From Nesterenkonia sp. (GTDB lineage: Bacteria > Actinomycetota > Actinomycetes > Actinomycetales > Micrococcaceae): a DNA stretch of 64,000 nt. Every line of letters starts with the position of its first letter. Position 1 is the stretch's first letter. This document shows positions 44,485 through 52,950 of the stretch, in pieces. The notes under the pieces were generated by a model. That model saw only the letters and a list, made by a program, of their open reading frames with translations, ran no database searches and was not told where the DNA came from. The DNA lies in the NCBI RefSeq assembly GCF_029265375.1, contig NZ_JAJUJJ010000015.1, forward strand, positions 1-64,000. Reading direction: 5' to 3'. A program made the position numbers and the translations under genes.

Positions 44485-45683
44485 GCACCGATCCGCTGAG
44501 CACCCGTAGTGAGACCGGACTGCAGCTGCGGCTCATCGACGCCGACCGCCAGCTGGTCACCGCCCCGCTGCTGAGCGCACCGGACTTCCGCCGCCCTGAG
44601 CAGCCGCTGTCCTCCCGGACCCTGTTCGCCGCCGCCCACGTGGTGCCCGACCCGCTGAGCGAGACGGTGCCGGGCGAACCGGCGGAGCTGGACTGGGACG
44701 CCACGCTGAACTACCGGCGTCAGCTGTTCTCCTGGGGACTGGGTGTGGCCGACGCCATGGACACCGCCCAGCGCAATATGGGGCTGGACGCCGAGGCCAC
44801 CCGGGAGCTGATCGCTCGCTCGGCGGCAGTGGCCAAGGAGGAGGGCGCCTCGGTGGCCGTGGGCGTCAACACCGACGCCCGCACAGAGCAGGACTTGACC
44901 CTGGATGAGATCGAAGCCGCCTACCAGGGCCAGCTGAGCTTCGCCGAGTCCCGCGGCGCCATCCCGGTGCTGATGGCCTCCCGCCATCTGGCGCGCGCCG
45001 CCCGCGACGCCGAGGACTACCGGCGAATCTACGGCAGCCTGCTGCAGCAGGCCCAGACCCCGGTGATCATCCACTGGCTGGGCGAGGCATTCGATCCGCA
45101 GCTGCGCGGCTACTTCGGCTCCACCGACTGGCGCCAGGCGGCCGAGACGCTGATCAGCATCATCGAGGCCCACCCGCAGAAGGTCAGCGGCGTGAAGATG
45201 AGCCTGCTGGACGCCGAGGCGGAGAAGGCAGTGCGTGCACGGCTGCCGGAGACCGCAACTATGTTCACCGGCGATGACTTCAACTACGTGGGCCTGATCG
45301 ACACCGACGACGACGGCCGCTACTCCGACGCCCTGCTGGGCGCCTTCAGCGTGCTGGCACCGAATGCCTCAGCCGCAGTGCAGGCCCTCGACGCCGGAGA
45401 CCATGATCTGTACCGGCGGATCCTGCTGCCCACCCAGGAGCTGAGCCGGCAGGTCTTCGCCGTGCCGACCTTCTACTACAAGACCGGGGTGGCCTTCCTC
45501 TCCTGGCTCAACGGTCACCAGGCCAGCCCGGCGATGGTCGGCGGCCTGCATGCCGCACGCAGCCTGCCGCATCTGAGCCGCATCGTGGAGCTGGCCAATG
45601 ACTGCGGCGCACTGGAGAAGCCTGAATTTGCCCACGCCCGGTGGCACCAGCTGCTGGATCTGCATGGAATCGGAGGCGCCTGA
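44481..45683 (+). CDS. DUF993 TIM-barrel protein (dihydrodipicolinate-synthase-like)
   Basis: The 400-residue protein overlaps both neighbours by stop-start sharing (ATGA before, TGATG after). It has LNYRRQLFSWGLGVADAMDT, ASVAVGVNTDARTEQDLTL, TPVIIHWLGEAFDPQLRGYF and KVSGVKMSLLDAEAEKAV, where the Lys of KMS is in the place of the Schiff-base Lys of aldolase-type TIM barrels (inference). DUF993 proteins occur with Gfo/Idh/MocA enzymes. A carbon-carbon bond cleavage (aldolase or retro-aldol) role is plausible but unproven. Confidence 0.8.
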   Translation: MSTDPLSTRSETGLQLRLIDADRQLVTAPLLSAPDFRRPEQPLSSRTLFAAAHVVPDPLSETVPGEPAELDWDATLNYRRQLFSWGLGVADAMDTAQRNMGLDAEATRELIARSAAVAKEEGASVAVGVNTDARTEQDLTLDEIEAAYQGQLSFAESRGAIPVLMASRHLARAARDAEDYRRIYGSLLQQAQTPVIIHWLGEAFDPQLRGYFGSTDWRQAAETLISIIEAHPQKVSGVKMSLLDAEAEKAVRARLPETATMFTGDDFNYVGLIDTDDDGRYSDALLGAFSVLAPNASAAVQALDAGDHDLYRRILLPTQELSRQVFAVPTFYYKTGVAFLSWLNGHQASPAMVGGLHAARSLPHLSRIVELANDCGALEKPEFAHARWHQLLDLHGIGGA

Positions 45684-46549
45684 TGAGCAGCGCACACCCT
45701 CGCCTGTCGCTGAACCAAGCCACCATCAAGCACGCGTCGCTGGACCAAGCCCTGAAGGTCACCGCCGAGGCGGGGATCGGCAGCATCGGGCTGTGGCGCG
45801 AACCGGTGGCGGAGGTGGGCCTCGAGGCGGCCTGCGCTGCGCTGCGCAGCTCTGGGCTGCGCTTCTCCAGCCTGTGCCGCGGCGGCTTCCTCACCACCGA
45901 TGACGACGAGGAGTTCGCCGCCTCTGTGGAGGACAATAGGCGCGCCATCGAGGAGACCGCCGCCCTGGCGGAGGCTGGGGCCGACGGCTCGGCACCGGTG
46001 CTGGTGCTGGTGGCGGGAGGCATACCGGCCGGCGGAACCATCGAGGCCGCCCGGCAGCGATTCTTCGACGGGCTGAGTCAGCTCATCCCGGCTGCAGCCG
46101 GGGCCGGGGTCACCCTGGCGATCGAGCCGCTGCACCCGATGTACGCCTCAGACCGGGCCGTGATCTCCACCTTGGCGCAGGCCCTGGACCTGGCCGAGGA
46201 GACCGCGTCGCAGCACGTCGGTGTGGTGGTGGACTCCTTCCACATCTGGTGGGACCCGGCAGTCTATGCCCAGATCCGCCGCGCTGGTGCGGCCGGGCGC
46301 ATCGCCACCTACCAGGTCTGCGACTGGCGCACACCGCTGGAAGAGGACGTGCTGCTGAGCCGCCATCTCCCCGGCGACGGCGTCATCGACTTATCTGCGA
46401 TGACCCGGGCGGTGGAGGACACCGGCTACCGCGGCGATATTGAGGTGGAGATCTTCCACGCAGCCATCTGGGACCAGGACCCCGCCGTCACCGCGGCTCG
46501 CACCGCTGAGGCCTTCAGCCGCTCGGTCGCCCCTCATCTGCGCGGCTGA
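45683..46549 (+). CDS. Xylose-isomerase-like TIM-barrel (sugar phosphate isomerase/epimerase)
   Basis: The start MSSAHPRLSLNQATIKHASL lies within the previous stop. The 288-residue protein has TIM-barrel signature segments VTLAIEPLHPMYASDRAVIS (metal Glu), HVGVVVDSFHIWWDPAVYA (metal Asp/His), YQVCDWRTPLEED and GDIEVEIFHAAIWDQDP (metal Glu). The family isomerises or epimerises sugars and keto-sugars. Last gene of the plus arm; the IS30/IS3 scar begins 28 bp later. Confidence 0.86.
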   Translation: MSSAHPRLSLNQATIKHASLDQALKVTAEAGIGSIGLWREPVAEVGLEAACAALRSSGLRFSSLCRGGFLTTDDDEEFAASVEDNRRAIEETAALAEAGADGSAPVLVLVAGGIPAGGTIEAARQRFFDGLSQLIPAAAGAGVTLAIEPLHPMYASDRAVISTLAQALDLAEETASQHVGVVVDSFHIWWDPAVYAQIRRAGAAGRIATYQVCDWRTPLEEDVLLSRHLPGDGVIDLSAMTRAVEDTGYRGDIEVEIFHAAIWDQDPAVTAARTAEAFSRSVAPHLRG

Positions 46550-46576
46550 CAGTACTCCCGGCCGACATCCATCGGC

Positions 46577-46699
46577 GATCCCGGTGGCGATGTGCTTCCA
46601 GAACTCTCGTTCGACCTCCTGCCGATGAGACGGAGCCCCCGGCGACTTCATCGCTGAACGGCCTGTGAACTGTTGCACCCATGCTGATGGTCTTCCCAT
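46577..46699 (-). pseudogene. IS30-family transposase, N-terminal scrap
   Basis: The minus strand gives the same MGRPSAWVQQFTGRSAMKSPG...IATGI start as the element at the window's left edge, then breaks off at 46577 into unrelated DNA next to the isomerase stop. Only about 40 codons remain, so it is dead. A deletion must have removed the rest of the transposase. Confidence 0.8.
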
Positions 46700-46748
46700 T
46701 GCACACCTCCATGATCAAGGTGTTGCTACGACCAGTTGAATCCGAGCA
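46577..46748. repeat. 172-bp repeat, copy B (IS30 5' end)
   Basis: This is the second copy of 83-254, same orientation, one visible mismatch. The right boundary, like copy A, falls at the codon before QY of an IS3 transposase tail, but a different IS3 type. Confidence 0.9.
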
Positions 46749-47055
46749 ATACACGTCGTTGGCCTTCACCGAGGCGCTGGCCGAGGCAGGCATCACCGGG
46801 TCCATCGGATCAGTCGGGGACGCGCTGGACAATGCGCTGATGGAGTCCACGATCGGGCTCTACAAGGTCGAGGTCATCGACCACGAGAGGTCCACCTGGT
46901 CCTCGTGGAGACAGGTCGAGGCCGCCACCGCCGAGTGGGTCTACTGGTACAACCACCAACGCCTGCACGGCGGCCTCGCAGACATCCCCCCGGAGGAGTT
47001 CGAGCAGGCCTACTATGATGCTCACCAAGACCGCAGCAACACCGCTGCAGCCTGA
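46747..47055 (+). pseudogene. IS3-family transposase (OrfB), C-terminal fragment B
   Basis: From QYTSLAFTEALAEAGI through VGDALDNALMESTIGLYK and WVYWYNHQRLHGGLADIPP the sequence is another IS3 OrfB C-terminus. It retains the third catalytic Glu (ALMES) but differs strongly from fragment A, so it derives from a different IS3 subgroup. The frame upstream of QY is IS30 DNA. Non-functional. Confidence 0.87.
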
Positions 47056-47061
47056 TTCACC

Positions 47062-47088
47062 GAGCCTCCATCATTCCCAGGCCGGTTC
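47062..47088 (+). mobile_element. Probable right terminus of the second IS3 element
   Basis: GAGCCTCCATCATTCCCAGG and CCGGTTCA resemble IS3 right inverted repeats (GCCTCC-AY--N--CGG-TTCA). The truncated YesL-like frame resumes directly after it. Confidence 0.55.
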
Positions 47089-47640
47089 ATCGAGCGGCAT
47101 CCGAGCAATATCCCGCTCTACGCGGGGTTCGCGCTGTTCTTCGGTCCCGCCATCTCAGCGGGCATCTACGCCTGGCGCGCAGACCAGGACATTGTGCCGT
47201 GGCTGCGGTTCTGGAAGGGCTGGATCGAGTCGTTCAAACAGTCGATGATCGTCTGGACCCCGGCAGTGGCGCTGTGCGCGCTGGTGGCCTTTAACACCGC
47301 CTACGCCGACGTGCCGAGGGTCTTCATCCTCGGCGGCATCATCATTGCCTGCGCAGCGGCGATCGTCGCGGTGGCCCTGCTGGTGATCGTAGCCAACTTC
47401 ACCTTCCGCACCCGCGACCTGTTCAGCGTAGTGATGTACGGGACAGCCTCTGCCCCGCTGGGAGCACTGGGCATCATCAGCACCACCATCCTCGCCGGAG
47501 CAGTCGTGTTCTTCTGGTCCGACTGGGTGCTGCTTCTGCTGGCCTCATTCATGCTGGTGCTGCTGGCCCGCATCGTGCGGCCGATGATCATCCAGATCCA
47601 CGCCGACCTCGTGGAGCCCGGCAGCGGGCCGGTGACGTGA
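47089..47640 (+). pseudogene. YesL/DUF624-like membrane protein, 5'-truncated
   Basis: The frame open from the IS3 end encodes YAGFALFFGPAISAGIYAW, VPWLRFWKGWIESFKQSMIV and three further hydrophobic spans, ending LVEPGSGPVT. This matches DUF624 (YesL) proteins, which accompany sugar ABC importers. The first 20-30 codons and start are missing, replaced by the IS. A Met at 47194 could restart translation, but would lose the first span. It probably belonged with the nearby sugar genes. Confidence 0.72.
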
Positions 47641-47646
47641 GCAGCG

Positions 47647-48495
47647 CTACTTCAGGCTGAATCCGGCACGTTCGAACACCCCTCGCAGCAGGTGACGCTT
47701 GGCCACCTTCACCGCCTTGGGCCCGACCCGGGAGACCAGCCCCGCGGACCAGGAGCCGGGCTGGTCATACTGGGCGAAGTAGTCGGCCAGGATACGGTCA
47801 TACTCACCCACATCGGTGGCGGCGTCGGCGTCGTAGCGGTCCCAGTGAAGATAGGCCCCCTGCGGGATGCGCGGCTTGACCCCGGCCGGCTCCTCCGGGT
47901 CCGCATAGCCGATCTCCAGGCCCACAAAGGGCACCACGTGCTCCGGGGCGCCGATGATCTCCCCCACCCGTTCGGCGTCGTTGCGCAGCGAGCCGAGGAA
48001 GCAGGTTCCCAACCCCAGGGAGCGGGCCGCGATCACCGCGTTCTGCGCATTGATGCCTACATCGCAGGCGCCCACCAGCACCTCGTCGAGGTACTCCGCA
48101 GCGGTGTATTCGATCACCGGCTTCTCCCTCCGCGCCCGTTCCACCGAGGCGCGGATCCGAGAGGTGTCGATCAGCCACACGAGCACCACCGGCGCAGTGG
48201 AGATATGCGCGGCCTGCCGCGGTCCTCCCACCTCCGCCAGGGCTCGCTTCTGCTCTGCATCGCGCACTGCCACCACTGAGACGATCTGCTTATTCGAACT
48301 GGTCGAGGCCGACTGCGCCGCCGCGACGATGGTGCGGATGGTGTCCTCCGAGACCGGACGGTCCAGCCAGCGGCGCACCGAGCGGTGCTGCAGCAGCGTG
48401 GTCAGCGTCTGGTTCCACTGCGGCGGATCGAATCCGGGGTCGGAACCGTAGCGGGCGGCGAGCAGCTCAGCGGGAGTAGGGCTCTGATCGGTCAT
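47647..48495 (-). CDS. Nitroreductase-family (NfsA/FRP-like) FMN oxidoreductase
   Basis: The 282-residue protein (ATG 48495; GTG 48501 also possible) has HRSVRRWLDRPVSEDTIRTI (FMN-binding Arg pair), AAQSASTSSNKQIVSVV, and AVIAARSLGLGTCFLGSLRN with PFVGLEIGYADPEEP, as in NADPH-dependent NfsA-type enzymes. The C-terminus adds a helical, basic tail. It likely reduces flavins, quinones or nitro compounds; the physiological substrate is unknown. Confidence 0.86.
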   Translation of the reverse strand: MTDQSPTPAELLAARYGSDPGFDPPQWNQTLTTLLQHRSVRRWLDRPVSEDTIRTIVAAAQSASTSSNKQIVSVVAVRDAEQKRALAEVGGPRQAAHISTAPVVLVWLIDTSRIRASVERARREKPVIEYTAAEYLDEVLVGACDVGINAQNAVIAARSLGLGTCFLGSLRNDAERVGEIIGAPEHVVPFVGLEIGYADPEEPAGVKPRIPQGAYLHWDRYDADAATDVGEYDRILADYFAQYDQPGSWSAGLVSRVGPKAVKVAKRHLLRGVFERAGFSLK

Positions 48496-48561
48496 AGGCA
48501 CGAATCTACCGGCAGCACCGATGCCGGAGACCGCGTGTGACCCCGCACGACGCCGCCGTGA

Positions 48562-50931
48562 TCAGCTGATGCGCGCCGGCGTGGTCATCACCCGATCTCC
48601 GGTGACCTCGCGGGTCTGGCCCACCAGCAGCAGCTCACCGGACAGGGGCAGGTCCCCGGACGAGGGGCCGACCCAGATGTCGATCGCACCGGGCTCCACA
48701 ATGCGGGTGTAGTCCAGCCCGGTGAAGGCGAAGCGGTCTGCGTGCACCCAGAAGGTGACCTCCTTGGTCTCCCCGGGCTGCAGCTCAACCCGCGCGTAGG
48801 AGAGCAGCTGGCGCACCGGCCGTGCCACCTGGGCGTTGCGGTCTCCGAAGTAGATCTGCACCACCTCGCTGGCCGGCCGCTGCCCCGTGTTGGTCACCCG
48901 GGCGGAGATGTTCACCGTCCCGTCCACCGCGATCTCCTCAGACTCGATGGACAGGTCGGAGTACTCCACAGTGGTGTAGCTCAGCCCGTGCCCGAAGGGA
49001 TACAGCGGTGTCGGGTCCAGATTGGAGACTCCCTGGCTGTTCTGGCCCAGGGGCGCGGCGATGTAGCCGGAGGGCTGGCCACCCGGTGCGGCGGGAATGC
49101 TGATGGGCAGCCGGCCGGCGGGTTCGGCGGTGCCGGTGAGCAGATCCGCCACAGCAGGGCCGCCCTCCTCCCCGGGGAAGAAGCCCTGCACAATGGCTGC
49201 GCACTTCTCGGCCACGTCACCCAGCGCGTAGGGGCGCCCGGAGATGACAACCAGCACAGTGGGAGTGCCGGTGGCCAGCACTGCCTCCACCAGCTCCTGC
49301 TGCGCCCCGGGCAGACGCAGGTCCTCTGCATCGCATCCTTCGCCGGATGTGCCGGCGCCGAACATGCCGGCCACGTCTCCGACCGTCACCACGGCCATAT
49401 CAGCTTCCGCTGCAGCCCGGGCCGCCTGCTCGATCTGCGAGGCGTCGTGCTCCACAATCGCCGCGCCGACGCTGTAGGTGACCTCCGAATCGGCGTAGGC
49501 CTGCCGCAGCGATTCCAGGATTGTGGGCATCGGCAGACCGATTCCCTTGTGCGGGAATGTGCCGGCCGGATACTTCGCCAGCACGTGGTTGGGGAAGGAA
49601 TAGCAGCCCATCATGGTGCGCGGCTCATCCGCCGAGGGGCCCACCACCGCGATCCGCTTGCCGGCCAGCTCCTCAGGAGCCGCCGGCAGTGTGCCGCCGT
49701 CGTTCTTCACCAGCACCAGCGACTCGGCGGCCACCCGGCGGGCCAGGCGCCGGTTGGACTCCGAGTCCAGATCCACCGACTCGTCGATCTGAGGCTGCCA
49801 CGGCTTTCCGTCCTCGGTGAGGTCCAGCAGACCCAGCTCCACCTTCTGACGCAGCACCCGCCTCACCGAACGGTCGATCACGGCCTCGTCGATGCGTCCC
49901 TCGCGCACCTGCTGGGAGAGAGTGCGGTAGCCGCCGGTGTGCGGAAGCTCCACATCCAGCCCGGCGGAGATCGCCAGCCGTGCGGCGTCGGCCTGGTCGA
50001 CTGCCACCCGGTGCATCTTCTCCAGGAAGGCTACGGACCAGTAGTCGGCCACGACTGTGCCGTCGAAGCCCCACTGGTCCCGCAGCACGTCGGTGAGCAG
50101 CCATTTCGACGCCGCCGGCGCCTCGCCGTCGATGTCGGCATACGAGTTCATCACTGAGCCGACCTTGCCCTCGCGGACTGCCATCTCAAAGGGGAAGAAG
50201 ATCAGATCCATCAGCTCGCGGCGGCCCATATGCACCGGGGCGTGGTTGCGGGCGGCCCGGGATGCCGCGTAGCCGGCGAAGTGCTTGAGGGTGGCGATGA
50301 TTCCGGCTGACTGCAGACCTTTGACGTAGGCGGTGCCCAGTGTGCCCACCACGTAGGGGTCCTCGCCCATCGTCTCCTCGACCCGGCCCCAGCGTGCGTC
50401 GCGGACCACGTCCAGCACCGGGGAGAGGCCCTGCTGGACGCCGGTGGCGGCCATATCCCGCCCGATGGCCGCGGCCATCTGCTCGATCAGCTCCGGGTTG
50501 AAGGTCGCGCCCCAAGCCAGCGAGGTGGGGTAGACCGTGGCCTGATAGGCGGTGTAGCCGGTCAGGCACTCCTCGTGGGCGATGGCAGGGATGCCGAACC
50601 GGTTGGCCTCCACAATGGCGGCCTGCCGTCGGCGCAGATCAGCAGCCCCCTCCGGCACCGAGAGCGCGACGGTGCCGTAGGTTCTGGTCAGGTGGCCTTC
50701 GCCGTCGACGATCTCGCGCTCGAAGGGCAGTTTGCCCGAGGACATGGCGTCCTCCATGGGAGCGACTTCGCCCTGAGCCTCCTCATCCTCGCGCATCTCC
50801 CAATGCGAGCCGAGCTGGGAGACCTTCTCCTCCAGGGTCATCTGGCCCAGCAGGGACTCCACCCTCTCGTCGACGGGCAGTTCGGGGTCGTTCCACGGTC
50901 CGGTCACATGTTCGGCCGCACGCTGGGTCAT
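48562..50931 (-). CDS. GH3 glycoside hydrolase (beta-glucosidase/beta-xylosidase type)
   Basis: The start MTQRAAEHVTGPW follows AAGGAGA. The 789-residue enzyme has an N-terminal (alpha/beta) barrel with LLGQMTLEEKVSQLGS, GIPAIAHEECLTGY, SPVLDVVRDARWGRVEETMGE, LKHFAGYAAS and the nucleophile region GTVVADYW (Asp near residue 296). A second domain follows (AVVGPSADEPRTMMGCYSF) with a fibronectin-III-like C-terminus (LQPGETKEVTFWVH). No signal peptide, so it is cytoplasmic. It likely trims imported oligosaccharides; xylan or glucan are both possible. It is downstream of the importer genes on the same strand. Confidence 0.93.
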   Translation of the reverse strand: MTQRAAEHVTGPWNDPELPVDERVESLLGQMTLEEKVSQLGSHWEMREDEEAQGEVAPMEDAMSSGKLPFEREIVDGEGHLTRTYGTVALSVPEGAADLRRRQAAIVEANRFGIPAIAHEECLTGYTAYQATVYPTSLAWGATFNPELIEQMAAAIGRDMAATGVQQGLSPVLDVVRDARWGRVEETMGEDPYVVGTLGTAYVKGLQSAGIIATLKHFAGYAASRAARNHAPVHMGRRELMDLIFFPFEMAVREGKVGSVMNSYADIDGEAPAASKWLLTDVLRDQWGFDGTVVADYWSVAFLEKMHRVAVDQADAARLAISAGLDVELPHTGGYRTLSQQVREGRIDEAVIDRSVRRVLRQKVELGLLDLTEDGKPWQPQIDESVDLDSESNRRLARRVAAESLVLVKNDGGTLPAAPEELAGKRIAVVGPSADEPRTMMGCYSFPNHVLAKYPAGTFPHKGIGLPMPTILESLRQAYADSEVTYSVGAAIVEHDASQIEQAARAAAEADMAVVTVGDVAGMFGAGTSGEGCDAEDLRLPGAQQELVEAVLATGTPTVLVVISGRPYALGDVAEKCAAIVQGFFPGEEGGPAVADLLTGTAEPAGRLPISIPAAPGGQPSGYIAAPLGQNSQGVSNLDPTPLYPFGHGLSYTTVEYSDLSIESEEIAVDGTVNISARVTNTGQRPASEVVQIYFGDRNAQVARPVRQLLSYARVELQPGETKEVTFWVHADRFAFTGLDYTRIVEPGAIDIWVGPSSGDLPLSGELLLVGQTREVTGDRVMTTPARIS

Positions 50932-51048
50932 AGTCAGTCTCCTTCGTTCTGGTTCCAATGGCCACTTGTGCCGCTAATTCCCGCGCGTGCGGCGTCAATC
51001 AGCGGCAGAAATGACCGGTGCAGCGGGAGCGGGCGCTCGGGTGTGCAT

Positions 51049-51999
51049 TCACTTGCTGAATCCTGCGGTCAGACCGGCCACAATGTAGCGGCGTCCCACA
51101 ATGTAGGCGATCAGCAGCGGCACTGCTGAGAGCACCACGGCGGCCAGGGTCGCGGGAACATCGACGCCGAACTGTCCCTGATACTCCCACAGCGAGAGCG
51201 GCAGCACGCGCACATCGCGGGATTGGGTGAGCACCAGCGGAAAGAGGAATCCGTTCCAGACCTGAAGCGCCTGGTAGATCCCCACAGTCATCAGCGCCGG
51301 CTTGGACATCGGCAGCACCAGACTGCCCAGGATCTTCCACTCCCCGGCGCCGTCGACCCGCATCGATTCGAAGAGCTCATTGGGGATGTCACGTACGAAG
51401 TTGACGATGATCAGCACGCTCAGCGGGATCGCGAAGGCGATCTGCGGCAGGATCAGCGCCCACAGGGTGTCATAGAGACCCAGCTCCCGGATCAGGTAGT
51501 ACACCGGGATGATAGTGGCCTGAACCGGGATCGCGATGCCCAGCAGGATCAGCTGAAAGAGCCGGCTGCCGCCCAGCGAGGTGGACCGGGTGATGTAGTA
51601 GGCAGCCATCAGGGAGACGGCGAGGACCACTGCGACCGTGGAGACCGTCACGATCACCGAGTTGAGGAAGAACTGAAAGAAATCATTCTCGATGACGCGT
51701 ATGAACGGCGCGACGGTCGGCTCACTGCTGGGCACCAGCTGGTTATTGGCGCGCAGATCCTGGCTGGTGCGGAATGAGGTGATGACGATGTAGTAGATCG
51801 GCAGGATGATCACGGCCAGCCAGAACCAGCCGAAAGCTCCGGCGATCAGGTTCGGCCGCTCCCCCGGTTTGCGGGTTCCCGTCCGGGCAGGACGCCCGGC
51901 CCCGCGCGCTCCACCGGCAGGCTGGGTGAGCTCCAGCGCCTGACCGGCATCGGGGGTTGCTGCGGTGGATGATGCTGCATGTGTCATAGCTCTAGGCAC
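51049..51999 (-). CDS. Carbohydrate ABC transporter permease (MalG/YesQ-like)
   Basis: The 316-residue product starts at GTG 51999, overlapping the upstream permease stop by 8 bp; an ATG at 51987 is the alternative. Six spans are seen after a 45-residue polar N-terminus, with the coupling loop ELFESMRVDGAGEWKIL (EAA motif). It pairs with the MalF-like permease. No ATPase is encoded here. Confidence 0.88.
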   Translation of the reverse strand: MPRAMTHAASSTAATPDAGQALELTQPAGGARGAGRPARTGTRKPGERPNLIAGAFGWFWLAVIILPIYYIVITSFRTSQDLRANNQLVPSSEPTVAPFIRVIENDFFQFFLNSVIVTVSTVAVVLAVSLMAAYYITRSTSLGGSRLFQLILLGIAIPVQATIIPVYYLIRELGLYDTLWALILPQIAFAIPLSVLIIVNFVRDIPNELFESMRVDGAGEWKILGSLVLPMSKPALMTVGIYQALQVWNGFLFPLVLTQSRDVRVLPLSLWEYQGQFGVDVPATLAAVVLSAVPLLIAYIVGRRYIVAGLTAGFSK

Positions 52000-52912
52000 C
52001 TGCCTTGTCAGACTCCATCTTTGTGGAGCCGGAGATCTTGTTGAGCAGCAGCGACATGGTCAGGCCGATGGCCACCAGGAACACAGCGATCACTGAGGCG
52101 TGCCCCAGGTTATTGGCCCCGAATCCGGTGATGTACATGTCCAGCGGCAGAATCCGCACCGCGTCCTGCGGCTGCCCGCCGGTGAGCACGTAGATCAGGT
52201 CGAAGTAGGTCAGCGACCCCACCAGCATCAGGGTGGAGGAGGTGATGATGGTGTAGCGCAGCTGAGGCAGTGTGATGGAGAAGAAGCGCCTGATCCGCCC
52301 CGCGCCGTCGATGGTTGCCGCCTCATACATGTCAGTGGGGATCTGCCGCACGCCGGCCTGGTAGAGCAGCGCGTGGAAGGGGATGAAGCACCAGCCGACC
52401 ACGAAGATCATCACGTACATGACCAGATCGCTGTTGGACAGCCAGTCGCTGGGAAGCCAGTCGAACGGCAGAGCGGCTGAGATGCCGTAGTAGGGGCTCA
52501 GCAGCGACTGGAAGGTCAGTCCAACCGCCACTGAGCTGAACAGCAGCGGAAGAAAGTACAGCACCGCCAGCAATGCGCGGTAGCGCTGCTGGCCGGCCAT
52601 GAACACGCCCAGCAGCAGCGCCACCGGTGCTTGGAAGAGATAGGACCCCAGGACGAAGATGCCGGTCAGGGTGAGTGCCCGCCATGTGAAGGGGCGGTCG
52701 CTGATCACAGTGTCCCAGTTGTCCAGTCCCACCCACGTGGGGCTGGACAGCACGTTCCACTCCATGAAGGAGATCAGCAGGACCCCAATCAGGGGCACCA
52801 GTGCGAAGAAGCCGAAGAACAGGACGGCCGGCAGCGCCATCAGGAAGCTGGGTCCCTGACGGCGCCGGCCGGCGGCCCTGGCCCCGGAGGCAGACGAGGC
52901 AGTATCAAACAT
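51992..52912 (-). CDS. Carbohydrate ABC transporter permease (MalF/YesP-like)
   Basis: The 306-residue inner-membrane protein has six spans and the EAA coupling loop DMYEAATIDGAGRIRRFFSI. An N-terminal polar segment is followed by SFLMALPAVLFFGFFALVPL. It is 38 bp after the binding-protein stop and overlaps the second permease, so all three are one operon. Confidence 0.88.
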   Translation of the reverse strand: MFDTASSASGARAAGRRRQGPSFLMALPAVLFFGFFALVPLIGVLLISFMEWNVLSSPTWVGLDNWDTVISDRPFTWRALTLTGIFVLGSYLFQAPVALLLGVFMAGQQRYRALLAVLYFLPLLFSSVAVGLTFQSLLSPYYGISAALPFDWLPSDWLSNSDLVMYVMIFVVGWCFIPFHALLYQAGVRQIPTDMYEAATIDGAGRIRRFFSITLPQLRYTIITSSTLMLVGSLTYFDLIYVLTGGQPQDAVRILPLDMYITGFGANNLGHASVIAVFLVAIGLTMSLLLNKISGSTKMESDKAGA

Positions 52913-52950
52913 ACGAAGTTGGTCGGTGCCTTTCGGCTCTCAGGCCCGCA

